Assembly (NCBI GenBank): GCA_023701435.1
Contig: JAMPXB010000001.1
Location: 1 to 64,000, forward strand
Direction: 5' to 3'
Length of the DNA stretch: 64,000 nucleotides
Origin: Bacteriovoracaceae bacterium
GTDB lineage: Bacteria > Bdellovibrionota > Bacteriovoracia > Bacteriovoracales > Bacteriovoracaceae
This document shows positions 25,015-34,255 of this stretch, in pieces (position 1 is the stretch's first letter; every line of letters begins with the position of its first letter). The position numbers were made by a program, and so were the translations under genes. The notes beneath the pieces were generated by a model that was not told where the DNA came from, searched no databases, and was given only the letters and a program-made list of their open reading frames with translations.

Positions 25015-25698
25015 ATGGTGAATCTCGAGAACTACCGGTCGAGCAAAGATTACCGGGAAATATTACGCATACTTCAGAAAGCTTCTCACGAGCAGGAAAA
25101 CTTTCTATGGCAGACCCACGTTGGACGGAACATCATTCCTATCGCCCATTTTGAAATTGATTTCGTGGCAAGGGAAGTGGTGATTTATTTTGATCCCCGC
25201 CGCTACAAGCTTGAAAAGGAACTGCCTCTCTATATAAAACTTGATTACCGCACCAGTGTTTTTAAGATCATGGATTACCGGCAAACTTCCAACTCCATCC
25301 ATTTCGCTTTTCCCACGGAAATTAAAACTCTGGAATTAAGAGTTTTGCCTCGGCACATGTTTCTTCCCAATGAAGAAAAAGTGGTCAGTGTCAAACCTTC
25401 ACTCACTGGAAAAAAAGATAATGGAGCGGAACTTAATTTCAGGACGCTGGACATTTCCATGCATGGCCTGGGTCTTCTTGTTTCAGAGCATAACCGCTCA
25501 TTCCTGAAAAATAATCGCATTCTGTGGATCTCCAAAGTTGGGGAAAGGGATCTTGATTATCCGCTCCTGGCCGAAGTGGTCTATATAAATAGTGAAGTTG
25601 AGGCGAAGTACCAGATGAGGAAACAGCGAAACCTCAAAGTAGGCCTGAAGATTTCTGGTGCCTTTCCCTTAGATATCTTTCAAGAATTTATTCAATGA
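25015..25698 (+). CDS. PilZ-like domain protein
   Basis: The start is set at ATG 25015 rather than a TTG at 24976; neither has a strong ribosome site. The 227-residue product has an N-terminal half with a YcgR-N-like layout and a C-terminal part with LNFRTLDISMHGLGLLVSE, matching the (D/N)xSxxG motif of PilZ c-di-GMP sensors. The RxxxR motif is not clear, so ligand binding is uncertain. Its stop overlaps a possible start of the next gene (ATGA), suggesting one operon with the M23-like protein. Confidence 0.6.
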   Translation: MVNLENYRSSKDYREILRILQKASHEQENFLWQTHVGRNIIPIAHFEIDFVAREVVIYFDPRRYKLEKELPLYIKLDYRTSVFKIMDYRQTSNSIHFAFPTEIKTLELRVLPRHMFLPNEEKVVSVKPSLTGKKDNGAELNFRTLDISMHGLGLLVSEHNRSFLKNNRILWISKVGERDLDYPLLAEVVYINSEVEAKYQMRKQRNLKVGLKISGAFPLDIFQEFIQ

Positions 25699-25706
25699 GG
25701 ACCCCG

Positions 25707-26648
25707 ATGAAATTTCTTTTAGTTCTTCTTCTGTGTATGACGAATGTCTGGGCCCATGAAAAAGAACTAAGAACTAAGGCAGACGGTTTTGCCACCGCCG
25801 AGTTTCAGTCACAAAGACATCATCCTTGGCCATTTCCACTGCTTTCTATCGGTCACAATATGCAGTCCTTTCAGTTCTACGGCGGTTATCCCTACTGGCA
25901 TGACGGTCCCATGTATGCTTCGGCCGGCGGAAAAGTGGTCAATATCGAAAACTACCAGCGTGGCAATCCTCTCTATTGGGAAATTGCCATCTTGGACGAT
26001 GAAGGCTTTGTCTGGAAGTATCATCACGTGGATCGTGAAACGATTCCTGCTGAGATTTTTAAGTCCTATAAAGAGAGCCTTAAAATTGCTGCTGGTACTT
26101 TTATCGGGAACGTCATCCGATGGCCCGTGACTACCTTTGGTGAGCAGTATCACCACTTGCATCTGTTGATTGTTGCCAAAGACGGAAAATATATTAATCC
26201 CTTCCTCTTGATGGAACCTTTGACTGATACTCAGGCACCGGTCATCAAACAAATTGGTCTGGCGCAAAACCACCGTCCCATTAAAGGTCAGGAAGTATCA
26301 GGAGAGCATGCGCTCTTTCTTGAAGTCAGTGACCTCATTTTGCATGAAAAGTTCATTCTGCCTCCTCATAAAATTTCTTATAAGTTAAATGGGCAGGAAG
26401 AGAAGGTCGTTTGGGAATTTGTTCATCTCCCTTCGGGAAAGGACGACACTAAGTATATTGAAGATTTTTATATGAAGGGAACTTGCGGAAATTATCAGTG
26501 CCGTCAGTTCTACATCAATCTAAATTTCACCCAGGAAGCTCCAAGGAAAACCTTGAAGCTTAGCCCGGGTAAACATAAAATTGAAGTTTTTGTCGAGGAC
26601 ATAGTCGGCAATAAGGCCGAAGAGTCTTTTGAATGGAAAGTGCTCTAG
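25707..26648 (+). CDS. exported M23/LytM-like peptidase-fold protein
   Basis: ATG 25707 is preferred because GAGG precedes it; ATG 25695 overlaps the previous stop. The signal peptide is MKFLLVLLLCMTNVWA. The segment DGPMYASAGGKVVNIEN, WKYHHVDR and QYHHLHLLIV follow the order of the LytM/M23 fold, including the HxH-like pair, but the first zinc ligands (HxxxD) are not clear. A C-terminal 110-residue strand-rich domain (KPGKH-like, ending ESFEWKVL) follows. It may be a wall-binding scaffold rather than an active endopeptidase. Confidence 0.6.
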   Translation: MKFLLVLLLCMTNVWAHEKELRTKADGFATAEFQSQRHHPWPFPLLSIGHNMQSFQFYGGYPYWHDGPMYASAGGKVVNIENYQRGNPLYWEIAILDDEGFVWKYHHVDRETIPAEIFKSYKESLKIAAGTFIGNVIRWPVTTFGEQYHHLHLLIVAKDGKYINPFLLMEPLTDTQAPVIKQIGLAQNHRPIKGQEVSGEHALFLEVSDLILHEKFILPPHKISYKLNGQEEKVVWEFVHLPSGKDDTKYIEDFYMKGTCGNYQCRQFYINLNFTQEAPRKTLKLSPGKHKIEVFVEDIVGNKAEESFEWKVL

Positions 26649-27805
26649 CGGTTTCGAAGTCCCATAAAAGCGATGTATCCATAGCAAAGAGTAGGAAGTA
26701 AGAACGCCGTTCTTAGTCCGGCCAAGTCTGCTATCTGGCCCGTGAGCACAGGCACTAAAGCACCACCCAGGATGGCCGTGGCCAGAAGCCCTGAACCCTT
26801 AGAGGTTTCATTGGGCGCAAGTCCTTTAATCGCCAGAGTAAAGATCGTCGGGAACATGATGGAGTTGCAAAGACCTATCAGGATCATGCTGTAGACTGAA
26901 ATATTTCCACGGGAGTTGATGGAAATAAGGATGAGTCCAATTGCCGCCATGGCGTGAACCATCAGAACTCTGCCCGGAGAGAATTTCTTCAGGGTAAAAA
27001 TCCCTAGAAACCTGCCCACCATCGCACATCCCCAATAAATAGCAACAAGGCCCGCGGCCTGGGTTTCTGAAGTGGTAGTGGTTTCCACGATGTAGTTAAT
27101 GAGAAAGGTCCCAATCGCCACTTCCGCACCGACATAAGTAAAGATCCCGATCATCCCAAGAAGAACGCCTGGTTCCTTTAAAACTTTTCTCCAGGAGCTG
27201 GCGGTCTTGGACTCTTCTGACTTAATCTCTGGAAGCTTGAGTCTTGAAAGAAGAAGGGCAATCACCACCAGAACAACAGCAATGATGAGATAAGGATATT
27301 TAACTCCCTCAGCGTTGGAGGTCTGATCAAGCTTAGAAAGAATGAAGTAGGCCCCAAAAAAAGGAGCAAGGAAAGTACCAAAAGAATTAAACGCCTGAAC
27401 CATTGTAAGTCGTGATGAAGCGGTTTCTTTAGGACCGATTACTGAGACATAAGGATTGGCCGCAACTTGCAGTAGAACCACCCCGGATGCGAGGATGAAT
27501 AAAGCAAAAAGAAATAGTCCATAGGTATGAAGAGAGACCGCTGGATAAAACAGCAAGCAACCAACGGCGGTAACCATAAAGCCCAGTACCATGCCGTGGT
27601 GATAGCCCAGCTTCTCAATGATCTTGCTGGCGGGAATGGAGGTCAGACCATAGGCCCCGAAAAAGCAGAACTGCACCAGTGCCGCTTGAGCGTAATCGAG
27701 TTGAAAAACGGCCTTTAAATAGGGAACCAGAATATCATTGAGACAGGTGATAAATCCCATCATAAAAAACAGAACGGTAAGAGAGGTGAGGGCCTTCTTT
27801 TGCAT
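26645..27805 (-). CDS. sugar:H+ symporter, MFS (FucP/GluP family)
   Basis: The 386-residue protein has 12 hydrophobic segments. FFMMGFITCLNDILVPYLKA at the N-terminus is the hallmark of the fucose/glucose-galactose MFS family, and FFGAYGLTSIPASKIIEKLG and LLQVAANPYVSVIGP also fit. These carriers import hexoses or fucose across the inner membrane with protons. Its stop overlaps the converging M23-like gene by 4 bases. It is alone on its strand here, so the sugar cannot be named. Confidence 0.88.
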   Translation of the reverse strand: MQKKALTSLTVLFFMMGFITCLNDILVPYLKAVFQLDYAQAALVQFCFFGAYGLTSIPASKIIEKLGYHHGMVLGFMVTAVGCLLFYPAVSLHTYGLFLFALFILASGVVLLQVAANPYVSVIGPKETASSRLTMVQAFNSFGTFLAPFFGAYFILSKLDQTSNAEGVKYPYLIIAVVLVVIALLLSRLKLPEIKSEESKTASSWRKVLKEPGVLLGMIGIFTYVGAEVAIGTFLINYIVETTTTSETQAAGLVAIYWGCAMVGRFLGIFTLKKFSPGRVLMVHAMAAIGLILISINSRGNISVYSMILIGLCNSIMFPTIFTLAIKGLAPNETSKGSGLLATAILGGALVPVLTGQIADLAGLRTAFLLPTLCYGYIAFMGLRNR

Positions 27806-27846
27806 GGAATTCCTTTAGTTCAAAAGAAATTAATACACTATGATCT

Positions 27847-30201
27847 TTAGTAGCGAAAGGTCCCTTCCGAATTTAATTTTTTAAGGAACATCTCGAGTTG
27901 AGGACGTAGGCGAAGGGCCTCTTTTTCATCACCGGATTCGAGCAAAATACGAAGCTTTTTCTCTTCATCAAAGACCACTTTGAAATTCACCGATTTAACA
28001 TTAAGGATGAAATTCTTTTGACTTCGGACCAGAACCTTAAGAAGTTGGGTCTCTGAGTCATTGCGGGCGAGCTTATCTTGAAAAACATCAGACAAAGTGA
28101 TGCGGGGATCTTCCGCGATATTGAGGGCGACAGTGGTCAAAGCTTTGGTTTTGTCCTGGGCTTCAGTCTGAGCATCAATAATATCTTTTGTGGCCACACT
28201 TCTGGCCCCTTGCATACCGGCCAGGGCCTCATTCATTTGGTTCTTTTTCCATTTCGTCAGTTGAGTGTCGGCCTTGGAAACCTGGGCGCCATTGTCTTGG
28301 GGCTTAGGAGAGTTTTGATGAAAGTCGGAACGGGCCACAGGTGTTTCAGAAGCTGATTCCATCATCCGAGTGGCAAGCTTATTTTCTTGCACTGGGGTGA
28401 TACTGCGGCCGGCACCTTTAAAAGCTTCACGAGCAATTTTTTTAGCCTCTACGTGGGAAGAGGGTTTATTGTCTGGCAGTTCCCTGATCCGTCGGCGGAT
28501 TTCATCCTGGATTTTTTTGAGCTCTTCTTCATCTGAGTCACCCAGGAGATCTTTAAAATCCGGCAGATTGTAATTGGCCAATTCTTCAGCACTCTGATCG
28601 GTGGTATACTCTGTTCGGCCCGAATCCTGGCGAGGAGTCGCAGCCAAATTCTTATGAGAAGTTTGGGGGCCCTTTGCAGGGGCCGCCGCTGGTTCAGTAG
28701 GATTTGAATGAGCGAGGGCAAAATAATCAGCTTTCCGTTCTGGAACTTCAGGCTGAGCTACCAGCTTTCCATCGGCCTGTGGGATAATCCCATGAGCGAT
28801 GAGGATTTCTTTGGTTTTCGCGTCGGTGCTGGAGGCATCTCCAATCATAGAGCGCAGGAGGTTGTTGGCCGATTTATTTGAAGTTGTGGCCAGTTTGGCG
28901 TCAAGGGTTTCACCGGTCTTCATTTCTTTGTATTTCTTTTTGACCTTACAAATGAAAGTACCTTCGCAGTCAGTTAAATCACAAAGCTGCTCTTTGGTGG
29001 CACCCATTTCCATTTGGAATTTTTTATCTTGAAATTCAACAAGGGTATTCGCTTTTAATACCTCGTCCAGATCACCAGCGATCTTTTTACTTTCATCTTG
29101 AAAGCTCATTTTGTGTGTTTTGTTTTGATTAGGACAAAGTTTCAGTAAGGAGAGATTTTTATTAATGGCTTCCTCGGAGGAAGCAAATTCACTATCAAGG
29201 TTTGTAAACTCATCATCGGTCAATTTTTTAAAATTCTCGCCAGGTTTTAAGTCAATATTACCATGAGCGAATTCCGGTGAACAAATAGCCTTCTTAAAGG
29301 CCTCAAAAGATTTTTCACAATTTTGAGAGAGATTATTATCGAAGTTTTCACCATTTTTCCGGCTGTATAATGATTCTCTTAGACGAGAACTATTATGAGG
29401 TTCCTTGATTGACTTAAAAAAGCTCATTGTCGTTTTAGGATCTTTAAAGTGATCTCTCAGCAGTGGATGGAGTTTTAAGGAGTTAATTAAATCGGTGAAG
29501 TCTCCACTAAAGACCTTTGAAACTTCATCTGAAAAGAAAATATCATCAAATGATTTAATGCTCTTGGGATCAAGTTTCTTTATTGCGGCAATTAACTCCG
29601 GAGTAAATTCTTCTTCTAAAGCGGCACTGGTGAGTTGCAAGACATCTCGCTCTCTGACAAAACATGCATTCGTTCCTCTCTTTAAGAGAGTTTTCTCAGA
29701 AGAAAAGGATTCCGTGGTGGAGAGAATTGTCGCCAATTCTCCGGCAATCTCTTGATTTAGACTTTTAAAACGTTCTGATTCTCCTAATAATTTTAGCGCT
29801 TCAGGGGAGTTACACCCTTGTGCGAAGTCTTGCAGAGTTTTTAATTTGCAGGCCTTGGTTGATTTCGCAAAATCTGCTCCGGTGTCGGGCAAGGCACTCA
29901 TCTTCAGGGCTTCCACCATATTATGGGTGATGCTCTTTTTAAATTCTTTTAGGGAAGCTTCCAGGAAAGTCTTTTGCAGGACTTCCTTGTTAGTCTCAGT
30001 GATCTTTTTATTGTAGGCCTTCTCAAACTGACTGAGGCAATCGGTGCATAAAGTGGTATTTAGGATCTCTTTTTTATGACAGTTGGGTAAAGAAATCTTC
30101 GCTGCAAACTTATAAAATGAATTATCATTTTCATCACACACCTCATCAGTTGCGTGAGTGATTAAAGAACTAAATAGAACAAGAAAAATGAGTGTTTTCA
30201 T
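27847..30201 (-). CDS. large exported protein of unknown function
   Basis: A signal peptide (MKTLIFLVLFSSLITHA) leads to about 765 residues of helical, charged sequence. The first 200 residues contain paired cysteines (CDENDN, NCHK, LCTDCLSQF, ACKL, CNSPE), probably disulfides. The middle region (about 440-620) is low-complexity, rich in P, A, N and D. The last 150 residues are helical with one hydrophobic strand (FILNVKSVNFKVVFDEE). No domain was recognised. It overlaps the 197-residue gene upstream by 4 bases, so the two are translated together. A periplasmic or prey-directed role is only a guess. Confidence 0.6.
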   Translation of the reverse strand: MKTLIFLVLFSSLITHATDEVCDENDNSFYKFAAKISLPNCHKKEILNTTLCTDCLSQFEKAYNKKITETNKEVLQKTFLEASLKEFKKSITHNMVEALKMSALPDTGADFAKSTKACKLKTLQDFAQGCNSPEALKLLGESERFKSLNQEIAGELATILSTTESFSSEKTLLKRGTNACFVRERDVLQLTSAALEEEFTPELIAAIKKLDPKSIKSFDDIFFSDEVSKVFSGDFTDLINSLKLHPLLRDHFKDPKTTMSFFKSIKEPHNSSRLRESLYSRKNGENFDNNLSQNCEKSFEAFKKAICSPEFAHGNIDLKPGENFKKLTDDEFTNLDSEFASSEEAINKNLSLLKLCPNQNKTHKMSFQDESKKIAGDLDEVLKANTLVEFQDKKFQMEMGATKEQLCDLTDCEGTFICKVKKKYKEMKTGETLDAKLATTSNKSANNLLRSMIGDASSTDAKTKEILIAHGIIPQADGKLVAQPEVPERKADYFALAHSNPTEPAAAPAKGPQTSHKNLAATPRQDSGRTEYTTDQSAEELANYNLPDFKDLLGDSDEEELKKIQDEIRRRIRELPDNKPSSHVEAKKIAREAFKGAGRSITPVQENKLATRMMESASETPVARSDFHQNSPKPQDNGAQVSKADTQLTKWKKNQMNEALAGMQGARSVATKDIIDAQTEAQDKTKALTTVALNIAEDPRITLSDVFQDKLARNDSETQLLKVLVRSQKNFILNVKSVNFKVVFDEEKKLRILLESGDEKEALRLRPQLEMFLKKLNSEGTFRY

Positions 30202-30791
30202 AGTTCTGATTTATGTTTCGCTCCGGCCTTCCTTAAAATATCGTAGTAACGCTGCATTCGACCGCGTAAGGCCTCACTTTCGTCAATCTTTTTTTGCACA
30301 TAATCCAGGAGCGTTCTGCCATCGCTCTGGTCAACATGATTGAGGTCAATTTTCCATTCCGCCACTTGTTCAATGTAGTCGTCAAAAGTGTATTGAACGG
30401 CAAATTTAATGGCATTGCCATTCATGACTTCAAAGGTAAGAGCATTACAGTAGAGTATCTTTTCATGCTCTTTCCACATTGCTGCTACTTTCTTATTGAC
30501 CACTTCCTGGCTGTCTTTTTCCTGATCCACACAGGCCCCTTCTAAAACCAGTCGCTGAAACTTGTATTTGATATTCTTGGTGGGGTTAGGATCTTTTTCA
30601 AGCAGACCTATGTATAAACACATCTTCTGCCGGAAGATATTGGGTTTATCAATGCAGGAAGTTTTACTCACCATCTTCACGGCCTTCATCACCGTTTTAA
30701 CTTCCTTGGGTGTTGTCTCATCACAATCCGCTTCCTCGGCATGAACCGCCGTGATAGAGAAAAGAAGAGCAAACGCCAATGCAAACTTCAT
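30198..30791 (-). CDS. exported protein of unknown function, partner of the 784-residue protein
   Basis: A signal peptide (MKFALAFALLFSITAVHA) precedes 179 residues of mainly helical sequence with six cysteines (ADCDE, KTSCIDK, KMCLYIG, GACVDQ, LYCNAL). VDQSDGRTLLDYVQKKID resembles a single ankyrin-like turn. It is the first gene of a pair whose stop overlaps the next start (ATGA). Similar Cys-rich secreted proteins recur in predatory bacteria, but I recognise no family. Confidence 0.6.
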   Translation of the reverse strand: MKFALAFALLFSITAVHAEEADCDETTPKEVKTVMKAVKMVSKTSCIDKPNIFRQKMCLYIGLLEKDPNPTKNIKYKFQRLVLEGACVDQEKDSQEVVNKKVAAMWKEHEKILYCNALTFEVMNGNAIKFAVQYTFDDYIEQVAEWKIDLNHVDQSDGRTLLDYVQKKIDESEALRGRMQRYYDILRKAGAKHKSEL

Positions 30792-30895
30792 AGAAGGTCC
30801 TGTTGCTTAAAGGTTTTGTATTTATTCTATCGGAAATGAAGTGAGCTAACTTGATTGATTGAAACTTAAGATTTCTTAAGAAATGAAAGAGGGTG

Positions 30896-30916
30896 GGCAA
30901 GCGAAAGCTTGCCCTG
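30896..30916 (-). terminator. hairpin after the symporter gene
   Basis: Stem GGGCAAGC/GCTTGCCC with a four-base GAAA/TTTC loop, just beyond the symporter stop. On the minus strand a pyrimidine-rich stretch follows, not a clean T run. Confidence 0.5.
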
Positions 30917-30920
30917 TGAT

Positions 30921-32174
30921 TTACGAGTTATAGGTTTGGAGATCGAACTGATTTTCAGATTTGGCCACAATACAACTAACAACAGCGTCGCCCGTAACAT
31001 TGACGGCAGTCCTGGTCATATCTAAAAGCCTGTCCACTCCGATGATAAGCCCAATACCTTCTACCGGCAGTCCTACCTGATTAAAGACCATAGCAAGCAT
31101 CACCAGACCCACACCGGGAACACCGGCCGTGCCAATGGAGGCGAGGGTGGCGGTGAGGACTACCATGACATAATCCTGCATTCCGAGATGGATGCCATAG
31201 ACCTGGGCCACAAAAACGGTGGCCACTCCTTGCATGATCGCGGTGCCGTCCATGTTGATGGTCGCACCAAGTGGGATGGTGAAAGAGACTACAGCATTGT
31301 GGATACCGAGTCTTTTTTCTGACACTTCCATGGTGACCGGCAAGGTGGCGTTGGAGCTTGAGGTGGAGAAGGCGAAGACCATCACTTCGCTGAATTTTTT
31401 AAAGAAGGTGATAGGGTTTAGACCGGCCATCAGTTTAAGCATGGAACCATATACCACAGTGGCATGGAGGATCAGGATGATCAGAACAACAAAGAAGTAC
31501 TTGGCCATCGGAAGGATGGCGGAGAAGCCCTGGGAGGCGAAGACTTTGGTTAAAAGACAAAAGACTCCGTATGGGGCCAGTTCAATTAAGAGCATCACCA
31601 TTTTCATGATGATTTCGTTGAGATCGTTAAAGATGGAAAGAATTCTTTTGCCAGCATCTCCCGAGAGAGTCAGACCAATGCCGAAGAGTAGAGCAAAGAC
31701 AATGATCTGAAGCATTTCACCACGGACCATGGATTCAAAGGGATTGGAAGGGAAGATATTGGCAATAACATCGACTAAAGGAGGGGCCGGTTTGGCCTCA
31801 AAACTGGAAGGAGCGCTCATCACAAAGCCCTGTCCAGGATTAACCAGGATAGCGATAACCAGAGCTATGGAGATGGCCAGTGCGGTAGTGAGAATATAGA
31901 GACCAAAGGTCTTACTGCCCAGGCGACCGAGCTTTTTAATGTCATTAAGTGATCCGGCACCGGCCACTAAGGACACAAAGACCATGGGAACAACCAGGAG
32001 CTTTAAGGATGAGAGAAAAATTCTAGCGCCAACTTCAATCACCCCTCCAGTGAAAAAGGTTTCAACTACACCGTCCAAAGCGAAAGCGTTAATTAAACTG
32101 CCGAGAAGGATACCAAAAAACATCCCTATTAAAATTTTACGAGTGAGCTTAGAACCATGGTTGTTTTTGGTCAT
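30921..32174 (-). CDS. dicarboxylate/amino acid:cation symporter (DAACS family)
   Basis: The 417-residue membrane protein follows the GltP/DctA/GltPh pattern. IGVDRLLDMTRTAVNVTGDA near the C-terminus is the NMDGT-following helix of the family. IPLGATINMDGTAIMQG carries the NMDGT sodium/substrate motif, and FSTSSSNATLPVTMEV is the serine-rich re-entrant loop. It imports C4-dicarboxylates or Glu/Asp with Na+ or H+. Which substrate is used cannot be told from the motifs alone. It is divergent from the LON-domain gene. Confidence 0.92.
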   Translation of the reverse strand: MTKNNHGSKLTRKILIGMFFGILLGSLINAFALDGVVETFFTGGVIEVGARIFLSSLKLLVVPMVFVSLVAGAGSLNDIKKLGRLGSKTFGLYILTTALAISIALVIAILVNPGQGFVMSAPSSFEAKPAPPLVDVIANIFPSNPFESMVRGEMLQIIVFALLFGIGLTLSGDAGKRILSIFNDLNEIIMKMVMLLIELAPYGVFCLLTKVFASQGFSAILPMAKYFFVVLIILILHATVVYGSMLKLMAGLNPITFFKKFSEVMVFAFSTSSSNATLPVTMEVSEKRLGIHNAVVSFTIPLGATINMDGTAIMQGVATVFVAQVYGIHLGMQDYVMVVLTATLASIGTAGVPGVGLVMLAMVFNQVGLPVEGIGLIIGVDRLLDMTRTAVNVTGDAVVSCIVAKSENQFDLQTYNS

Positions 32175-32338
32175 AGGGTCTTCCTGATTAAAGTTATTTA
32201 TCTATTGTTTCTTGCTTGTTTTGATGGGTCAAGTTTTTGACCCTTAAGAAAATTATTGAGAAATGATGAGGGCGGCCCTTGATCTCGAAGGAAGGTGGTG
32301 TATCGTTACAACTAAACCCAGGTCCGAGGATGTGAAAT

Positions 32339-32953
32339 ATGGACAACAAGGTTTTTTTATTCCCCCTCACAAATGCTATACTCTTTAAGAAGGTTACTCT
32401 TCCTTTTCACGTCTTTGAACCTCGTTACCGGCAAATGGTCCGCGACTCACTAGCGATGCAGATACCAATCGCCATCGTGTCTTACCATCCTTCTAGTTTA
32501 TATCGGAGTGAGATTTGTGTGGCAGGCCTGCCTCACATCCTTTCCGCTTATCCTGACGGAAGAATGGACATCTACATCACAGGCACCATCAAGTGCCGGC
32601 TGACTGATCTGGAATCAGATGATCCTTACAAAGTTTATTACTACCGTCTGCTGGAGGAAGATCTCTCTGTTGATGATTCATTTATCATGGAGCTTGATAG
32701 TTTAAGAATCTTGCTCGAGCGCTGGGCCCTGCATTTCCTGCCGGATCCTATTCAGCGGGAGACATTCTCCAGCACGTTGGATGATCCCGAACTTTTGGTA
32801 AATTATTGCACAGTCTTTTTGGTGGATGATTGGGATATTAAAAAAGAAGTAATGGAAGCAGATTCACTGAGAGAAAAGATAAAATTATTATTGCAGGTGA
32901 TTGGCCCAAAAGAAATTAACCTTGGGCCATTCATGCCTACATTGAAGTTTTAA
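32339..32953 (+). CDS. LON N-terminal (substrate-binding) domain protein
   Basis: The 204-residue protein carries only the Lon N domain: FLFPLTNAILFKKVTLPFHV and FEPRYRQMVRDSL at the start match the hallmark LPLxxxVLFPxxxxPLxIFEPRY. There is no AAA+ or protease part. Stand-alone proteins of this type are common and may act as adaptors for protein turnover. GAGGATG precedes the start. Its stop overlaps the end of the 38-residue basic gene on the other strand, with no room for separate terminators. Confidence 0.85.
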   Translation: MDNKVFLFPLTNAILFKKVTLPFHVFEPRYRQMVRDSLAMQIPIAIVSYHPSSLYRSEICVAGLPHILSAYPDGRMDIYITGTIKCRLTDLESDDPYKVYYYRLLEEDLSVDDSFIMELDSLRILLERWALHFLPDPIQRETFSSTLDDPELLVNYCTVFLVDDWDIKKEVMEADSLREKIKLLLQVIGPKEINLGPFMPTLKF

Positions 32954-33070
32954 TTACTTCTTCTTGCTGATTTTGCCGGCAGCAATCTTCTCTTGAATTT
33001 TAGCTTTTTTCTTAGCTTGACCTGCGCGGCGAAGCATTTTACCAGCTTTACTTTTACGTCCGAAACCCAT
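32954..33070 (-). CDS. 38-residue very basic protein
   Basis: ATG 33070 follows AAGGATGAG at good spacing and opens a frame of 38 residues starting MGFGRKSKAGKMLRRAG and ending KIAAGKISKKK. Fourteen or so of the residues are Lys or Arg, so it should bind nucleic acid, membrane or ribosome. It is the size and charge of small ribosomal proteins such as L34 or L36, but is not one of them by motif. It lies alone between convergent and same-strand genes. I recognise no family. Confidence 0.6.
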   Translation of the reverse strand: MGFGRKSKAGKMLRRAGQAKKKAKIQEKIAAGKISKKK

Positions 33071-33134
33071 AACTCATCCTTCTTTAAAGTTCACGATGAC
33101 CCATTATTATTAATCGCATTTTGGTTGTAAAGAC

Positions 33135-34214
33135 CTAAGCAGGCCTTCTGGAGCTATACTTGCTTTTAAGACCAGTTAGCGACCACCAAACAAAGGTTCC
33201 GATCCATGCCAGGCAGGCAAGCGGATGAAGCATCATCGCCGGCCACGATTCTTGAAAGACAATCTTGCTGAAGAACCGATAAAGGATCAACAGCAGGAAA
33301 CTGGCAATGGACCAAAGAGGATGCCAGATAAAGAAGAACAGAGGAAAGGACCAAATCAAAAGAGTGACTAAAAAGAGCACCAGACCGGTGCGTTCACCTT
33401 TGAGCCAAAGTTCGGCCCAGTAAGTCTTTAATTGGTAAAGTTGAATTTTAATTTCTTCCGGATAGTAGCGAAGAAGGTGCTTCTCTCCGAAGGCCAGAAT
33501 GTAAGTTTTGTTCTCCAGGTCCCACCCTTTGGCCAGCGCCTCTTTCCAGGAAGGGATATTCACTTTGCTAAAGTCAAAGCTCTGAAAGTAGCTCAGGGGC
33601 ATTCCCATCCAGCCTTGAGCAATGCTCACAAGGGGATGAGAAACATTCCGACGTAATCTGCGGAAGCCATAGATCGAGGCCAGAGCAAGGGTCGGATTAA
33701 CAGCGGCGATAGCTTCACCCAGGACGTTTTGTCGATGGGTCTGCGGCAGTACAAAAAAGGCCTTCTGTTTTTGGGTCACCAGGTGCCCCAGTGACATAAA
33801 AGCGTGCTCCGTTGGAACGAGTTCAGCGTCACCAATTACCACCACATCACCCTTAATTTTAGGGGCGATCTGTTCAATCATCCAAGGTACGGCTTCACGA
33901 CCCAGGGGGCGCATGAGAAAGCTGTGGAGTTCAACATAGGGAAGCTTTTGATGAAGCTCTTGCCAGGCATTGACCGCCGGATGGTGCCCATCAATAAGAA
34001 TATGAATGCGAAGATGACCACTTAAGGAAGTGATAGCGGAAAGATTTTTAATCCAAGGCTCAAGATAAAATTCTGAGCGGGAAGTGATAGGGATGATGAG
34101 TTCCATGGTCCCCGTGAACTTGTCCTCAGCATTCAGTTGAATACCGATGAGGGCATTTTTCACCAAAGTATAGATCATCAAAGAAGTAAGACCGAGGGCC
34201 AAGAGTCCTAACAT
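33135..34214 (-). CDS. membrane glycosyltransferase-like protein
   Basis: One N-terminal membrane segment (residues 1-24) is followed by a family 2-type domain: MELIIPITSRSEFYLEPWIK, ILIDGHHPAVNAW, REAVPWMIEQIAPKIKGD and VVVIGDAELVP, where GDAE replaces the usual DxD. Two or three further membrane helices (about 280-345) end the protein. The donor and acceptor are unknown. The start lies 42 bases beyond the heme A synthase stop on the same strand, so it may be in that transcript. Confidence 0.65.
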   Translation of the reverse strand: MLGLLALGLTSLMIYTLVKNALIGIQLNAEDKFTGTMELIIPITSRSEFYLEPWIKNLSAITSLSGHLRIHILIDGHHPAVNAWQELHQKLPYVELHSFLMRPLGREAVPWMIEQIAPKIKGDVVVIGDAELVPTEHAFMSLGHLVTQKQKAFFVLPQTHRQNVLGEAIAAVNPTLALASIYGFRRLRRNVSHPLVSIAQGWMGMPLSYFQSFDFSKVNIPSWKEALAKGWDLENKTYILAFGEKHLLRYYPEEIKIQLYQLKTYWAELWLKGERTGLVLFLVTLLIWSFPLFFFIWHPLWSIASFLLLILYRFFSKIVFQESWPAMMLHPLACLAWIGTFVWWSLTGLKSKYSSRRPA

Positions 34215-34255
34215 GCGTCGCCTTTTGAGAGCATTTGTTTAAGATTAACCCAAGC

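Noticed and set aside
32956..33070. Ribosomal protein L34 or L36 for the 38-residue basic protein
   Set aside because: L34 has a KRTyQPS start and L36 has zinc Cys/His; neither is present.
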